From the NCBI GenBank assembly GCA_022749755.1, contig CM040449.1:9805657-9869656 (forward strand): a stretch of DNA of 64,000 bases. Direction: 5' to 3'. Numbering within the stretch: the stretch's first letter is position 1; each line of letters begins with the position of its first letter. Shown piece by piece: positions 1 through 11,165 of the stretch. The DNA is from Azadirachta indica (taxonomy: Eukaryota; Streptophyta; Magnoliopsida; Sapindales; Meliaceae). The notes under the pieces are model-generated. The model saw only the letters and a program-made list of their open reading frames with translations. It had not been told where the DNA came from and made no database searches. The position numbers and the translations under genes were made by a program.

Positions 1-566
1 TTAGTGGTTTCATATATTTCATGATAGTTATAATTTTAAAATTGTAGCACACCATAATTCTAAATGAGTCCTTAGCTAGTCAACCTAACTCTATTCTATC
101 GAAAAAACTGGTACTAGCTTTATATTTGTAGGATTATTTATATGTTACTTGAATTAATCAGAAAAAAAAAAAACTCTTAACTAATCCATTCTATCCTACT
201 TTGTTTTATCGTTTAGGTGCTTGTTTATTAGTTACCAAACATCATTAAAAGGAAAGACTTAGATCCAGTCCTAATCTTTTCTATTATATACTTTTAAGGA
301 TCCATTAACACATGACATGAATGAAAATGGAAGTTTGAGATTGTATTTTAAAAATTTTTACCAATTAATCACTACAATTTATTGCATTGAAAGATAAAAA
401 AAATAATTTTAAAATTAATTGATATAGTTTTTAAAATACAATTTCAGCCTTCCATTTTCATTCATACCACGTGTTAATGGATCCTTAAAAGTATAGGATA
501 GAAAATATCGGGACTGGATCCAAGTCCTAAAAAGAAAGCTATTTAATTACATATATATCTATGTGA
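1..566. repeat. Fragment of AT-rich repeat P, carrying a MITE
   Basis: About 250 bp plus a short tail match 13,311-13,590 and 17,205-17,460. The piece is interrupted by the MITE at 257-529 and ends near 562-567, where it joins sequence matching 10,267 onward. The join shares the short string tgtgataat, suggesting recombination between repeat copies. No gene is seen. Confidence 0.75.
257..529. mobile_element. MULE-like MITE with long terminal inverted repeats
   Basis: A 273-bp insertion whose two ends are inverted copies over roughly 100 bp. The left end begins acttagatccagtcc and the right end closes ggactggatccaagt. The ends also share inverted cttttaaggatccattaaca and ttccattttcattca blocks. 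An empty site exists in the paralogous repeat at about 13,555. Flanks aaaggaaag (248-256) and aaaagaaag (530-538) look like an imperfect 9-bp target duplication. Long inverted repeats with a 9-bp duplication are typical of Mutator-like elements. No coding capacity. Ends are uncertain by a few bases. Confidence 0.7.
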
Positions 567-1218
567 TAATTAAGGTATTCAGAATTCAATTCAATTTGTT
601 AAATTTGATCCAATCTAATTTACTTTTCAATGAATTTGGTGGATCAGTGAATCGGAAATTTGAAATTCGTTTATAGTTAATTAATTGGATTATGGATTCA
701 TATTATCAAATTGCTGAAATTCGATCCAATTTATAAAAATAATATAATTATATTTTAAATAAAAATTAGTTTATATATAAAAAAGTTATATCTACAATAT
801 TTAAAAACATAAAATTTGCCATATGTCTATGTTGTTGGCTTCAGGTCTCTATGATTTTCCATTTTGTTTGATTTATTGTGCTATTTTTACTATTTTATAA
901 TCATGTTTTCCGTGATTTCTTAGGCCTCTTCGGGCTTCCTTCTCTTTGTTTTTCTTAGAGTCGTTTATGTTTTAATAGAATCGGTCTAAGCTTTTGGTTG
1001 GTGTTTACTTAGGGGAAAGGGAAAAAGAAAAAGTGAAGTATATATTGACACTTAACTAGATTTTTCCCCTCAACCTTCATTTGCCTCCTTCTAAACTTCA
1101 TTTTGATTTGTTTTTCAGATTATCAATACTTTTATTTACAATATGCGTATTTTTTCTTGTTAAAATAAAATATGGTAAAATACTATGTGAAGGCTTATAA
1201 ATAGTAATCATGTATTTT
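567..1218. repeat. Fragment of repeat Q (hAT-like element portion)
   Basis: Matches 10,267-10,920, 21,246-21,880 and part of 22,990-23,460. These in turn resemble the left part of the inverted-repeat-bounded element at 55,081-56,098. It ends near 1219, where sequence switches back to repeat P. No gene is seen. Confidence 0.7.
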
Positions 1219-2965
1219 GAAGGGAAGAAGACATATAAACCAACCATCTATTATAGTTATCTTATTCGCTATTATGATTAATTAATTTAAAATAAACATA
1301 TACATTATATGATTTTATTTGATAATCTTGTAGACAATGTGCGAAAAATATTCCAGATATATAAATTTAACGAGAATATATAACTAATATAAGGGTTCTC
1401 CCTTAGAGATAGTTAGGATAATTTGAAATATACATGACACTTTTAAATTATTTCGAATTCGAGTAATAATAAGGGATAAAGATTTGGTGCTTTGTTTGCG
1501 AAATGTCTTAATTTTCAAAAAAAATTTAGAATAATAAGGGTAAAGATTTCATGTTTCATACGCGAAGTTTCTCCAAAAAAAAAAAGGTTTTCTCGTCTTG
1601 ATGAGGTTATATTTTAAAAGAAATTGCTAATAGTAGGGTTAAAGTGAAAATATTATGAAATTATGAGACACATTAATAATATTTAAAAATAGTGTGCACG
1701 TTGACTTTAAATCCTATAAATTCCATGTAGCGAAGTGAGCAAGATGTTAGACAAATGGGGTGAGGATGGAAAAAAGTTCAAGTATTTACCAAGCTTTCTA
1801 AATTTGTAGAAATGTTCACTTACATCCTTAAGTGTTTTTAAGGCTTTATTTACAAAAAACAGTGTTTAGTTTGAATATTTTATTTCATCACTTCATTTAC
1901 AATGTCTTGAATAAAATTAGAATATGAAAAGAAAACTTGCTTTGAATGATAAAAAAAAAAAATTGTTCTAGAATTTTGAAACTGTAACAAGTGGCAATAA
2001 AGAAATAAAAAAGAAGAATAAATTAAGAACATATAACTTTTTCATAATTTTCTTCACTACTTTTTAAAAAAATTAATAAAAGAAAACATCAAACTTTAAA
2101 GTAAAAGGTAAATTGATAATTAAAAAATCAAATACCAAATAAGAAAAACTCTTGAAAGGAAGGAGTTAGACATATAAACCGTCTATATTATATCTATCTT
2201 ATTCACTATTATAATTAATTAATTTAAAATAAACACATACATGATATTATCCTATTTGATAATCTTATAGAAAATGTGAGAAAAATATTTCTACATTAGA
2301 CTCTGTTTACACATATAAATTTAATGAAAATATACAACTAGCGTTGTCCTTACTCGTGTAGTTAGATAATTGGAATACTCATGACACTTCTAAGTTATTT
2401 CGGATTTAATAGTAATAAGAGGTATAAGTTTGATGTTTTATGTGTGAAGTTTCTCATTTTTTAAAAAAAGCTACCTTGTCTTGGTGAGGTTTTACCTAAA
2501 AAAAATTACCAATAATGGGTTAAAGTGAAAATATCATGAAATTAAGAGACATTTTAATAATATTTAAAAATAGTGGTCTCTTTGACATTAAATCCTATAA
2601 ATTCCATAAAGTGAAGTAAGCAAGATTTTAGACAAATTAGAAGATGGAAAAGATTTGAAGTTCTTTATATTAAAAAACTCATGCGTCGTGAGACTATCTT
2701 TAATTCTATTCTATTTTTTTAATTTATTTTATAAAAAAAATGTGCAACAATAAGTTGAAGATTTCATACTAAATACACTCTAACAATTACATTTGCTTAA
2801 ACTAAATAAATATTGATTTTATTTCAAAAATCAAATTATACCTAAAGATTCTAACAATTTGTTGTTCGTTCTATCGAGATTTATGCAAAATAAATGAATA
2901 AACAAATAACAAATAATCTAATCAAATATTACATTAGAGTTTAAATCTTGTGTTAGTAAGCTTAT
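1219..2965. repeat. Repeat P, AT-rich, no gene
   Basis: Matches 17,800-19,530 almost exactly and 13,915-15,680 more distantly. It contains one full and one partial monomer of a unit of about 955 bp, recognisable by the recurring blocks tggcaataaagaaataaaa and taattaattaatttaaaata. No open frame with recognisable similarity is present. Confidence 0.75.
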
Positions 2966-3316
2966 TAGTGACCCTTTTAAACAAATATTAAAGGGGAATA
3001 GAAACACAAAGGCAGTCATTATCTATACAATTTTTTAAGGGTGTTAAAAATTATGTAGAATTTGTGGAAGTCAAATATAGTTTTTGACAATGTAGTAATC
3101 AATTAAAATAAAATTTAATATTTAATAGGTCACCAATGAAACTGGTCAATGGTCAATTTTTATTACAGAAAGAGCTGTAACTTCTCAAATTGCTATAATA
3201 AATCATTAGAGAAGATGTCTCTCCACCTGATTGTTTGTCCTTCCTTGCTCATCATTTTTGTTTCGTCTGTCTTCAATTCCTCCTTACAATTCATAGAAGA
3301 AAACCTTAGTTGAATC
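2966..3316 (+). promoter_or_regulatory. 5' flank of AAE copy 1 (TATA-like, CCAAT, two W-box cores)
   Basis: A TATA-like TATAATAA lies at 3194-3201, about 120 bp before the ATG. A CCAAT box is at 3133-3137. Two GGTCAA strings (3144-3149 and 3151-3156) are W-box cores TTGACC on the minus strand. The same arrangement precedes copies 2, 3 and 4. Function is inferred from motifs only. Confidence 0.45.
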
Positions 3317-4952
3317 ATGGATCAGTTGAAGCCAAAACTAGTGAACTCTTTTCCTCTAACCCCACTGGGGTTTCTTGAAAGAGCAGCAACTGTTTATGGG
3401 GACTGTCCTTCGGTCGTGCACAACACCACGACCTACACGTGGTCGCAGACCTACCGTCGATGTCTCCAGGTGGCATCATCGATTTCATCCATCGGTATTG
3501 AGACTGGCCACGTGGTATCTACTGTCGCCCCCAACATTCCGGCTATGTATGAACTCCACTTTGCTGTGCCAATGTCGGGCGCGATTTTGAATACTATCAA
3601 CACACGCCTTGATGCCCACACCATATCTGTACTCCTTCAACACAGTGAATCAAAGCTTGTATTTGTTGATTATCTCGTAAGTGCTCTTATCATGGAAGCT
3701 CTGCTTTGTTTCCTGCTCATACCAAAACCCCACGTCTCGTCCTCATCACTGATCATCATGATGGAGTTAAAAACCCTTGATTTTATTGATACTTACGAAA
3801 ACATGGTGAGAAACGGTGATCCAAAATTTAACTGGGTCCGACCCAACAGTGAATGGGCTCCCGTGGTTTTGAACTACACATCAGGTACAACATCATCTCG
3901 TAAAGGAGTAGTGCAATGCCACAGGGCACTGTTTATTGTAGCTCTTGATTCACTGATTGATCGGGCGGTTCCAAAACAGCCGGTTTATTTGTGGACTCTA
4001 CCAATGTTTCACGTTAATGGATGGGGCTTTCCATGGGCTATGGCGGCTGTTGGTGCAACCAATATTTGCCTTCGTAAAAATTGACGTGTCCACAATCTAT
4101 TCATTGATTAAAAAACATGGGGTCACACATATGTGCGGTGCTCCTGTTGTGCTCAATATGTTATCAAATTTTCCACAAGCTGAACCTCTTGATCGTGCTG
4201 TGCATATTTTAACTGCCGGTGCTCCACCGCCAGCTCCGGTGCTGCTCAGAACGGAGTCACTCGGTTTCATAGTGAGTCACGGAGACGGGTTGACTGAAAC
4301 AGCCGGTGTCGTTGTATCCTGTGCATGGAAAGCACACTGGAACAAATTACCTGCAATTGAGAAAGCAAGACTGAAGGCAAGACAAGGAGTCACAACCATA
4401 GGATTTACAGAGGTGGACGTGGTGGATCCGAAGAGAGGATTGACCATAAAACGGGATGGATTAACGCGTGGTGAGATCGTAATGCGAGGAGGATGTGTTA
4501 TGTTAGGTTATCTCAAAGACGAAGAAAGCACATCAAAATGCATGAAGGATGGATGGTTTTACAGCGGAGACATAGCTGTAATGCATCCCGATGGTTATAT
4601 CGAGATCAAAGATCGATCAAAGGATGTGATTATAAGCGGAGGAGAGAACATAAGCAGTGCGAAGGTTGAATCCGTACTGTATTCGCATCCATTGATTAAT
4701 GAAGCAACTGTGGTAGCTCGACCAGATCCTCTTTGGCAGGAAACGCCTTGCGCTTTTGTCTGTTTGAAGAAAGAGTTGACAAAGAAACCAACAGAGAAAG
4801 ACATAAAAGAGTATTGTCGAGGTCGATTGCCGCGTTACATGGTGCCGAGGACAGTGGTTTTCAAGCAAGAGCTTCCGAAGACAGCAACTGGGAAAGTTCA
4901 GAAGTTTGTGCTTAGGGATATAGCCAAGTCGATGTTGCATTCACGTATGTAA
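3317..4952 (+). pseudogene. Acyl-activating enzyme (CCL4/AAE1-like acyl-CoA ligase), copy 1, frameshifted
   Basis: Single-exon gene of the ANL superfamily, which makes acyl-AMP and then acyl-CoA. Family signatures are in order: an N-terminus MDQLKPKLVNSFPLTPLGF, motif A3 NYTSGTTSSRKGVV, LWTLPMFHVNGW, DGLTETAGVV, the GEIVMRGG and SGDIAVMHPDGY blocks, DRSKDVIISGGENISS, and PKTATGKVQKF with the C-terminal lysine. It ends in SRM, a plant PTS1 variant, so the ancestral protein was probably peroxisomal. It is broken. A deletion of 1 bp near 3699-3706 (seen against copy 5) is offset by an extra A in the run at 3769-3773, leaving about 22 residues out of frame. A second extra A at 4076-4080 then shifts frame and stops translation at 4084. 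Nearest neighbour is AGT2 copy 1, convergent, 2.6 kb downstream. Confidence 0.9.
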
Positions 4953-5691
4953 GAATTATGATGCAGGTATGAATTCAGGTATATCCTGATACCTGTTTTT
5001 GATTGGAGTAGAATTTACGCAAAGAAACATGTTACTTTTTAAATAAATTTATAACTAAATAATTTTGCGTTCAGTAAGTTTGTACGCTGTTGCATTGATT
5101 AAGTTCAAGGATTGTGATTACGTTGTTATTGGATTGTAACAAAGTTTTATAGAAACAGGTGAACATATTTGGATCTTAGACAAAATAAATACATACGGCA
5201 AAACATTTGTAGAAGATTAAGTTTAAATCGTACAGTAATTCTATGATAAGATCTCTTAGGAAAAACACAATATCTGGTATTATTGTAACTTTTGCCCTTA
5301 TTTCATGAAGTATAAACACTTGGAAATAGTAATCAGGTTTGTAGGAGAGCATGGATGCAAGGAAACCCGAAATCGGTCAATATTCAGGCTTATAAAGGGC
5401 AATAAACTAGCGTGTGTTGTGAAGTACGTCTTCCACCGACTTATCCCACGTCGTCAATTCCCTTGTGTCTGTTTTACAAGAGTCCTGCATTTCTTGCCTA
5501 TATATACAAGTGATTCTAAAGAATTTGGGGCAACGAACTGAATATTACAAAGTGTTGCAAAGTTTATAAAAGGCTTTCATTTAGATCCAAATTATTTTCC
5601 ATTTTCAATATATTTTATTTTCCATAAAGCAGTGTGTTATACTGTTTATTATAAAGGCTTGAGTTTGCTACATGAAATATTTATTATGTTA
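4953..5691. other. AAE copy 1 3' flank with a promoter-like segment
   Basis: Downstream sequence shared with copies 3 and 4. At about 5455-5510 it has tgccTATATATAcaag, which looks like a TATA box in + orientation. The G-box and CCAAT motifs found at the same place after copy 4 (47,900-47,960) are missing or mutated here. No gene follows except AAE scraps. Confidence 0.5.
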
Positions 5692-5870
5692 TACGAAGAA
5701 AGCGCATCAAAATGCATGAAGGATCGATGGTTTTACAGTGGAGATATAGTTGTGATGCATCCTGATGGCTATATCAAGATCAAAGATTGATCAATGAAAT
5801 AATTGTTTCTTTGATATTAATCGGTGGCCTTGACTCACTATGAAACTTGGTGACTCAGTTTTCAATGCCA
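5692..5870. pseudogene. Two AAE gene scraps in opposite orientations
   Basis: Positions 5692-5790 read on the + strand as YEESASKCMKDRWFYSGD, then VVMHPDGYIKIKD and a stop, clearly the SGD block of the neighbouring AAE but diverged. Immediately beyond, about 5826-5870, the minus strand matches the AAE segment TESLGFIVSH and resembles copy 5 at 57,810-57,850. These are relics of an older AAE copy rearranged head to head. Confidence 0.75.
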
Positions 5871-7582
5871 ATCACGCCCAAGTTACATGAACGGTTTGTC
5901 TTGAGTTATGTAGAATTTGTGGTCGTTATTGTATGCGTGTATATTGTATGAGTTTGTATTCTCTGTATGGGTCTAATCCAAGTACAAATTTAACCTAATC
6001 TTGATTCGAGCTCAAAGTATATATTCAATCATTTACGGCAAATTTTGTATCGTTTGATTCTTCTTCTTCTTCTTCTTTTTAGTAGTAACATTCTGTTGCT
6101 ATCACTTTCGAGATTTTTTGTCTGAAAATTTTAGAGATTTTTCAGTTTAATCCTGCTTTATTTTCTGACTATTTTGATTTCTATCTGTTTTATTATTTTA
6201 GATTAATTTTGTTCCTAATGAAAAGAATTAAGTTCAAGGGAGTAGGGACATTTTGTTAATTGAATAATTATTAAATAAATATCATGTCTCACTTTTGACT
6301 TGTGTAATTATCAAAATTAATCCAAAATAATAAACTAGAAAATAAAAAAAAATGAAAATAAGCAACCACTGGCATGCAACTAGCCCAGATCCGATTGCCA
6401 TGAACACTTTAAATTTTTAAATAATTAAAATCAATCAATTCATTGTCTCAAACCTTAAGAATTAATAGATAATACTGTTATTCATAATATGTACAGATTA
6501 ATTGAGTCATACTGAAGTAATTAATTTCTATTTTTATTGTCAACATTTCATATTTTTTTTGGACCTTAATTAATAAGAGGTAGGATGATTGATACCCCCT
6601 GTCATTTGGCTTATTATTCAATCATTCCCTAAACTTTTAAAAATACTTTGTCACCTCTCTAAGGTTTTAAAAATGACAAATCCCTAACCATTGGGATGTT
6701 TTCAATTTTATTTTGTATATTTGCAATAATAAAAAAATTATAACGTAAAACAATTTCATAATCATTAGTAATTTAAAATAAATTAAATTAAATCATGATA
6801 GTAATCATTTATTATTGTTGTTGTTGGTAATAATAATTTAAAAGTAGTTTTATGATTACATAATTTTTCACAGATATATTTATTTTTCTAAAAGATTAAC
6901 TTAAAAATTATAAAAATAATATTTTTTTAACCTGTATTGCAAACATACGAAAAAAGTTGAAAGCATTGTAGTGGTTAAGGTATTGCAAACATAATTTAAA
7001 AGGTTTCGTTCTCGAAAAAATAATATTGGTGGAGAAAGTTGAAGATTAAGAAGAGTTAAAATCCTTTTGGAAGAGGGACGTGAATTGGGGGGAATTTAAA
7101 TAAAATTTATTTTTATTATATTGATTATGCGTGAATTAATTGTGATTAGAGATATAATTGTGGGTTTTGTTTGGCAATAAATAAAGCGCCCAGAAACATT
7201 TTATTTGCTTTGACTATTGTTGCTTTGGGTGGACTGTTCTGTTGCCTGATTTAAGAGTAAGGTGGGTTTTTGAGCATTTTTTTTCTCGTAAGGAGAAATA
7301 TAACAGGCACCATACATGACTCTAGTAAAAAATAAATAAAACCTTAATTGTTATTTAAAACAATCATTATTATTTTCTCAGTACAAATAGCTGCATGTTT
7401 ATTGTTTTCTAGAAATAATAGAATTCATCATCTACATATTTCTAGATTCTCCCACACAATTTATTTATTTGATTTTATTTTATCACAAGCAAATTAACGC
7501 AGAATATCAACACCATGGATCCAAGCTGGAAGCTGAGTAGAAGGACATATAAGCTTCAGATCTTGTCACCAAATAAACTTGT
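5871..7582. other. AT-rich intergenic region between AAE and AGT2
   Basis: No gene found. Contains a TTC microsatellite at about 6058-6078. Parts are shared with 49,500-50,880 and 60,400-61,500, showing that the AAE-AGT2 spacer was copied with the genes. Confidence 0.7.
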
Positions 7583-9912
7583 TTATCCTCGCTTATTGGT
7601 GATTTCCCATATGACGTGGTCCAAAACATCTGCAAAGAAATCTGCAAACCAAAAGAAAAATCAATACAAAATTAATTAATAATATATTAATTAGAACATC
7701 GACAAGTGTATTATAAAATCACAACAAAGACATACCAGCATCTGCCCTAGTAATGCAGAGGGGAGGCAGAATTCTTAAAACATTTGCATACAATCCAGCT
7801 TTCCCAACCAGTACTCCCCAGTCTACAGTGTAACAACCAACCAGGTGTAATTACTTTGTTAGTTGATATAAATATTCAATGTAACATTCAAACTAAAGTG
7901 GAAAAAGATATCGCACTTTTCATTCGCTCAAATATCTCATCCGTTAAATCCGTTGCCGGTATTTTGTCTTTGGCATTAGTGACAATTTCAACTCCAAGCA
8001 TGAGCCCTCTTCCCCTTACATCTCCGATAACTGTAGAGACAATCGATCACGATAACAAATAGACGCATATATATAAAGCTAGCTTGTTTGAGGGCTAGCT
8101 GAGTGAAATTAAACTTACTATCAGGATATTTGTCCTTGAGTGCAGTAAGTCTTCGTTTGAGATGAGATCCGACAACATTTGCGTTATCTTGAAGGCCTTT
8201 TTTCTCAATCACATTCAAAACAGCTAGCGCTGCAGTTGTAGATATTTCATTCGAAGCGAAGGTGCTGTAGAAACTATGGGTACTCAAAACCTGTGCAATC
8301 TCAGGAGTAGTAACCACAGCGCTCATGGGACTGCCATTCCCGATGCCCTGTTCATAGGGGAAATAATAAGTCAGCGCAAAGAAACCAGATTCCAGTTCAT
8401 TTTATATGCTTCAAGAATTGCAAATTAAATAAAACAAGCAATCCCAGCCCAGGACAACAGATTAAGAAGAGAAAATGGACCTTGGCCATCGTCACAATGT
8501 CAGGAATGACGCCTTGGTTCTGGAATGCCCAAAAATTGCTCCCCGTGCGACCAAATCCAGTAATTGCCTCATCGGCAATACATAGGCCTCCTGCTTTCCT
8601 AACAATTTCATAAACTGCGGGCAAGTAGCCGGGGGCCAACTCTACAACGCCACCAGCTCCCTGTTAAAAGTGAAAAAGGAACTTAATTTCGGGTAAATAA
8701 GAACATGTAACAATTAATGCTTAATTATTTCTTATACATCTCTGATATATCCGGGTCAAATATATATAGATAGAACTAGAATGGAGATGAAAATTAATTG
8801 ATATAATCAAATTACCTGTATGGCTTCAGATATAAAAGCAGCAATCTTTCCAGAAGTTGCGTAGTCGATGATTTTTTGGACATCTTGTGCATACTTTCTC
8901 CCATCAGAACCAAAATCACCTCTGTATGGGTTTGGGTCCAAGGCATGGCATGATGAACCCCAGTCTGTTGACCAGACCAGACCCGAAATAAGAATTTTAG
9001 GTAATTACCGAGTTAATTCTTCTTAAATTTAAACGATTATAGAAATGATATGATACCTGAACAATATTAAATTTTTCGATACGGAAACCGTTGGCACTCA
9101 TGGTGGTGGGTGCATTGCCGTGGTAGGCGTTCCTCAAAGATATTATGTCATTGCATTTTGTGTATAATCTTGCCATCAACATTGCCAACTCATTCGCTTC
9201 CGTTCCCGAATTTAAGAAATAAAACACCTGCGTACGTAATTAGCGATTAAAACAAATTAATAACATGGGCGGATCCGTGTGTATATATACATATATATAT
9301 ATATATAACTCTAGACTTACTAATTAACTTATATAAGTATATATTATTTTCTATGAGCAGGGAAGATGGAGAGACCTTGAGATTGCCGGGCATTTTGGCG
9401 GCTAAGGCTTGAAGGTAATCCGTAAGGGTATGGTTGAGGTAAAGGACAGTTGTGTGTTGTATGCTCTCCAGTTGCTTGGTTATTGCATCCTTCACGTCAG
9501 GATGACAGTGGCCGCAAGACACCACAGAAACCCCTGCGAGTGCATCGAGATATCTTTTACCGTTCTCATCGAACACATACTGCATCTTTCCATCCACTAA
9601 GTTCACCTACCAGCCACAGATCAAATCAAGATGGTTAATTAAAATCTAACCACAAGTCCAATTTTGTCAGAGCGTGATGATGATAATCATGCAAATTATT
9701 AACGTAATTAAATGACACACACATATATATACATATATACTCACTGGTTGTTTGTAATAGGGAGCCTGTTGAATCAGATATTGTTTGCGCAATTTCATGA
9801 TCTCTTCGGCGGAGGGGCCGGTGTACTTGGGAGGAGTGTAAGGGAACGGGGGCATTACAGGAACTGGTGGTTCGGGAGAGGTAGCATTGAGTTTGGTTTC
9901 AAAGCTCGGCAT
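7583..9912 (-). pseudogene. AGT2: Alanine:glyoxylate aminotransferase 2-like, copy 1, broken in exon 4
   Basis: Class-III PLP aminotransferase. Nine exons can be read on the minus strand: 9912-9745, 9606-9376, 9227-9057, 8964-8816, 8660-8481, 8347-8119, 8030-7917, 7822-7736, 7641-7583, all with GT/AG borders. Conserved features are [33 protein letters not shown] and VTMAK with the Schiff-base lysine at the end of exon 5. Exon 4 carries a 5-bp duplication (catgc repeated near 8942-8951) that is absent from copies 2 and 3. It shifts frame after TGVHHA and removes the active-site half. Start ATG at 9912 follows a TATA box by about 115 bp and gives no transit peptide. The remaining exons equal those of copy 2, so decay is very recent, or the 5 bp is a sequence error. 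Confidence 0.9.
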
Positions 9913-10266
9913 CTTTGGCTGTCTCAAATCTAATATAAATGCAAAACTAGTACTGAGTGAATTGAGTGTGTGAGTAATGGTTTTGGTTTTGGTACGATGG
10001 TGAAGCCGGGATGGATATTTCGTGCATATATATAGGCTATATGTGCAAGATTAGATACTTAACTTGCTGAAAATGGTAAAAGATTTAATACATACCTTGC
10101 TGAAAGTGGTAAAAGAATTAGTACATACCTTGCTTAAAATGTTAAGACAATGCCTTTTTAAAAAGAAATGATGCCTTGCTTAAAATTTTTAATAAACGAC
10201 TAACCATGTGATTCACACGAACAAACTTATTGTTAAATGGATTTGTTATATTATTATTTTTATTGT
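9913..10266 (-). promoter_or_regulatory. AGT2 copy 1 promoter with 33-bp tandem repeats
   Basis: A TATA box (TATATATAT, 10,026-10,034) lies about 115 bp upstream of the ATG on the minus strand. Further upstream, a degenerate repeat with the core ccttgctgaaaatggtaaaa begins at about 10,062, 10,095 and 10,128 (33-bp spacing), with a fourth partial copy near 10,174. Related repeats stand upstream of AGT2 copies 2 and 3 and at 54,900-55,015. Confidence 0.55.
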
Positions 10267-11165
10267 GATAATTAGGGTATTTAGAATTCAATTTAATCTG
10301 TTAAATTCGATCCAATCTAATTTTCTTTTTAATGAATTTGGTGGATCAGTGAATCGAAAATTTGAAATTCGTTCATAGTTAATTAATTGGATTATGGATT
10401 CATATTATCAAATCGCTGAAATTCTTTCCAATTTATAAAAATAATATAATTATAGTTTAAATAAAAATTAGTTTATATATAAAAAAAAGTTATATCTACA
10501 ATATTTAAAAACATAAAATTTGCCATGTGTCTATGCTGTTGGCTTCAGGTCTCTATGATTTTCCATTTTGTTGATTTATTGTGCTTTTTTTACTATTTTA
10601 TAATCATGTTTTCTATGATTTGTTAGGCCTCTTCGGGCTTCCTTCTCTTTCTTTTTCTTAGAGTCTTTTATGTTTTAATAGAATCAGTCTAAGCTTTTGG
10701 TTGGTGTTTATTTAGGGGAAAAAGAAAAAAAAAAACGTGAAGTATATATAGACTTAACTAGATTTTTCCCCTCAACCTTCATTTTTCTCCTTCTCAACTT
10801 CATTTTAATTTGTTTTTAAGATTATCAATACTTTTTACTTACAATATACTTATTTTTTCTTGTTAAAATAAAATACGGTAAAATATTATGTGAAGGCTTA
10901 TAAATAATAATCATATATTCTTGTAAAATTACTGTAATTATTTTTACTACTTTTGTTTTTGTAACTTTGAAAAATATAATTTTTTATTAAAAAGAACCCA
11001 ATTATAATTATTTATGTATTAATTTTTTGTTGTTTATTTTAAATGGGTGTATTTGTTTAATTAAAAGTTTAAATAATCACATGTTTATTTCTTGATTATC
11101 TTAAAATTTCAATCTGCCAAACAATGAATCCGATATACATTTAATCAAATTTACCCAATCTGTTT
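10267..11165. mobile_element. Truncated hAT-like element (repeat Q, left part)
   Basis: Starts at tagggtatttag (10,273) and parallels the element at 55,081-56,098, which begins tagggcatttag and closes with its inverted copy. Here the right inverted repeat has been lost, and the sequence changes into a copia LTR end near 11,165. No transposase is visible. Confidence 0.5.

Noticed and set aside
3678..3766. GTAAGT at 3678 as a splice donor that would remove the frameshifted AAE segment
   Set aside because: The diverged copy 5 codes straight through this segment, no good acceptor is near, and an intron ending before ttaaaa would not restore frame in copies 2-4.
4595..4940. Minus-strand open frames inside the AAE 3' half, repeated in copies 3 and 4
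   Set aside because: They are antisense shadows of the conserved ligase coding sequence and resemble no protein family.
5305..5541. 78-codon open frame after AAE copies 1 and 3 (85 codons after copy 4)
   Set aside because: No family similarity, and the frame changes length between near-identical copies; the region looks like a promoter rather than coding.
9409..9638. Plus-strand open frames over AGT2 exon 2, and similar ones in copies 2 and 3
   Set aside because: Antisense shadows; the minus strand gives a conserved aminotransferase exon with splice sites.
9913..9927. Upstream TTG start giving MRQPK before the AGT2 ATG
   Set aside because: Not an ATG; copy 3 has a different frame there, and the shared first ATG (MPS) is the better start.
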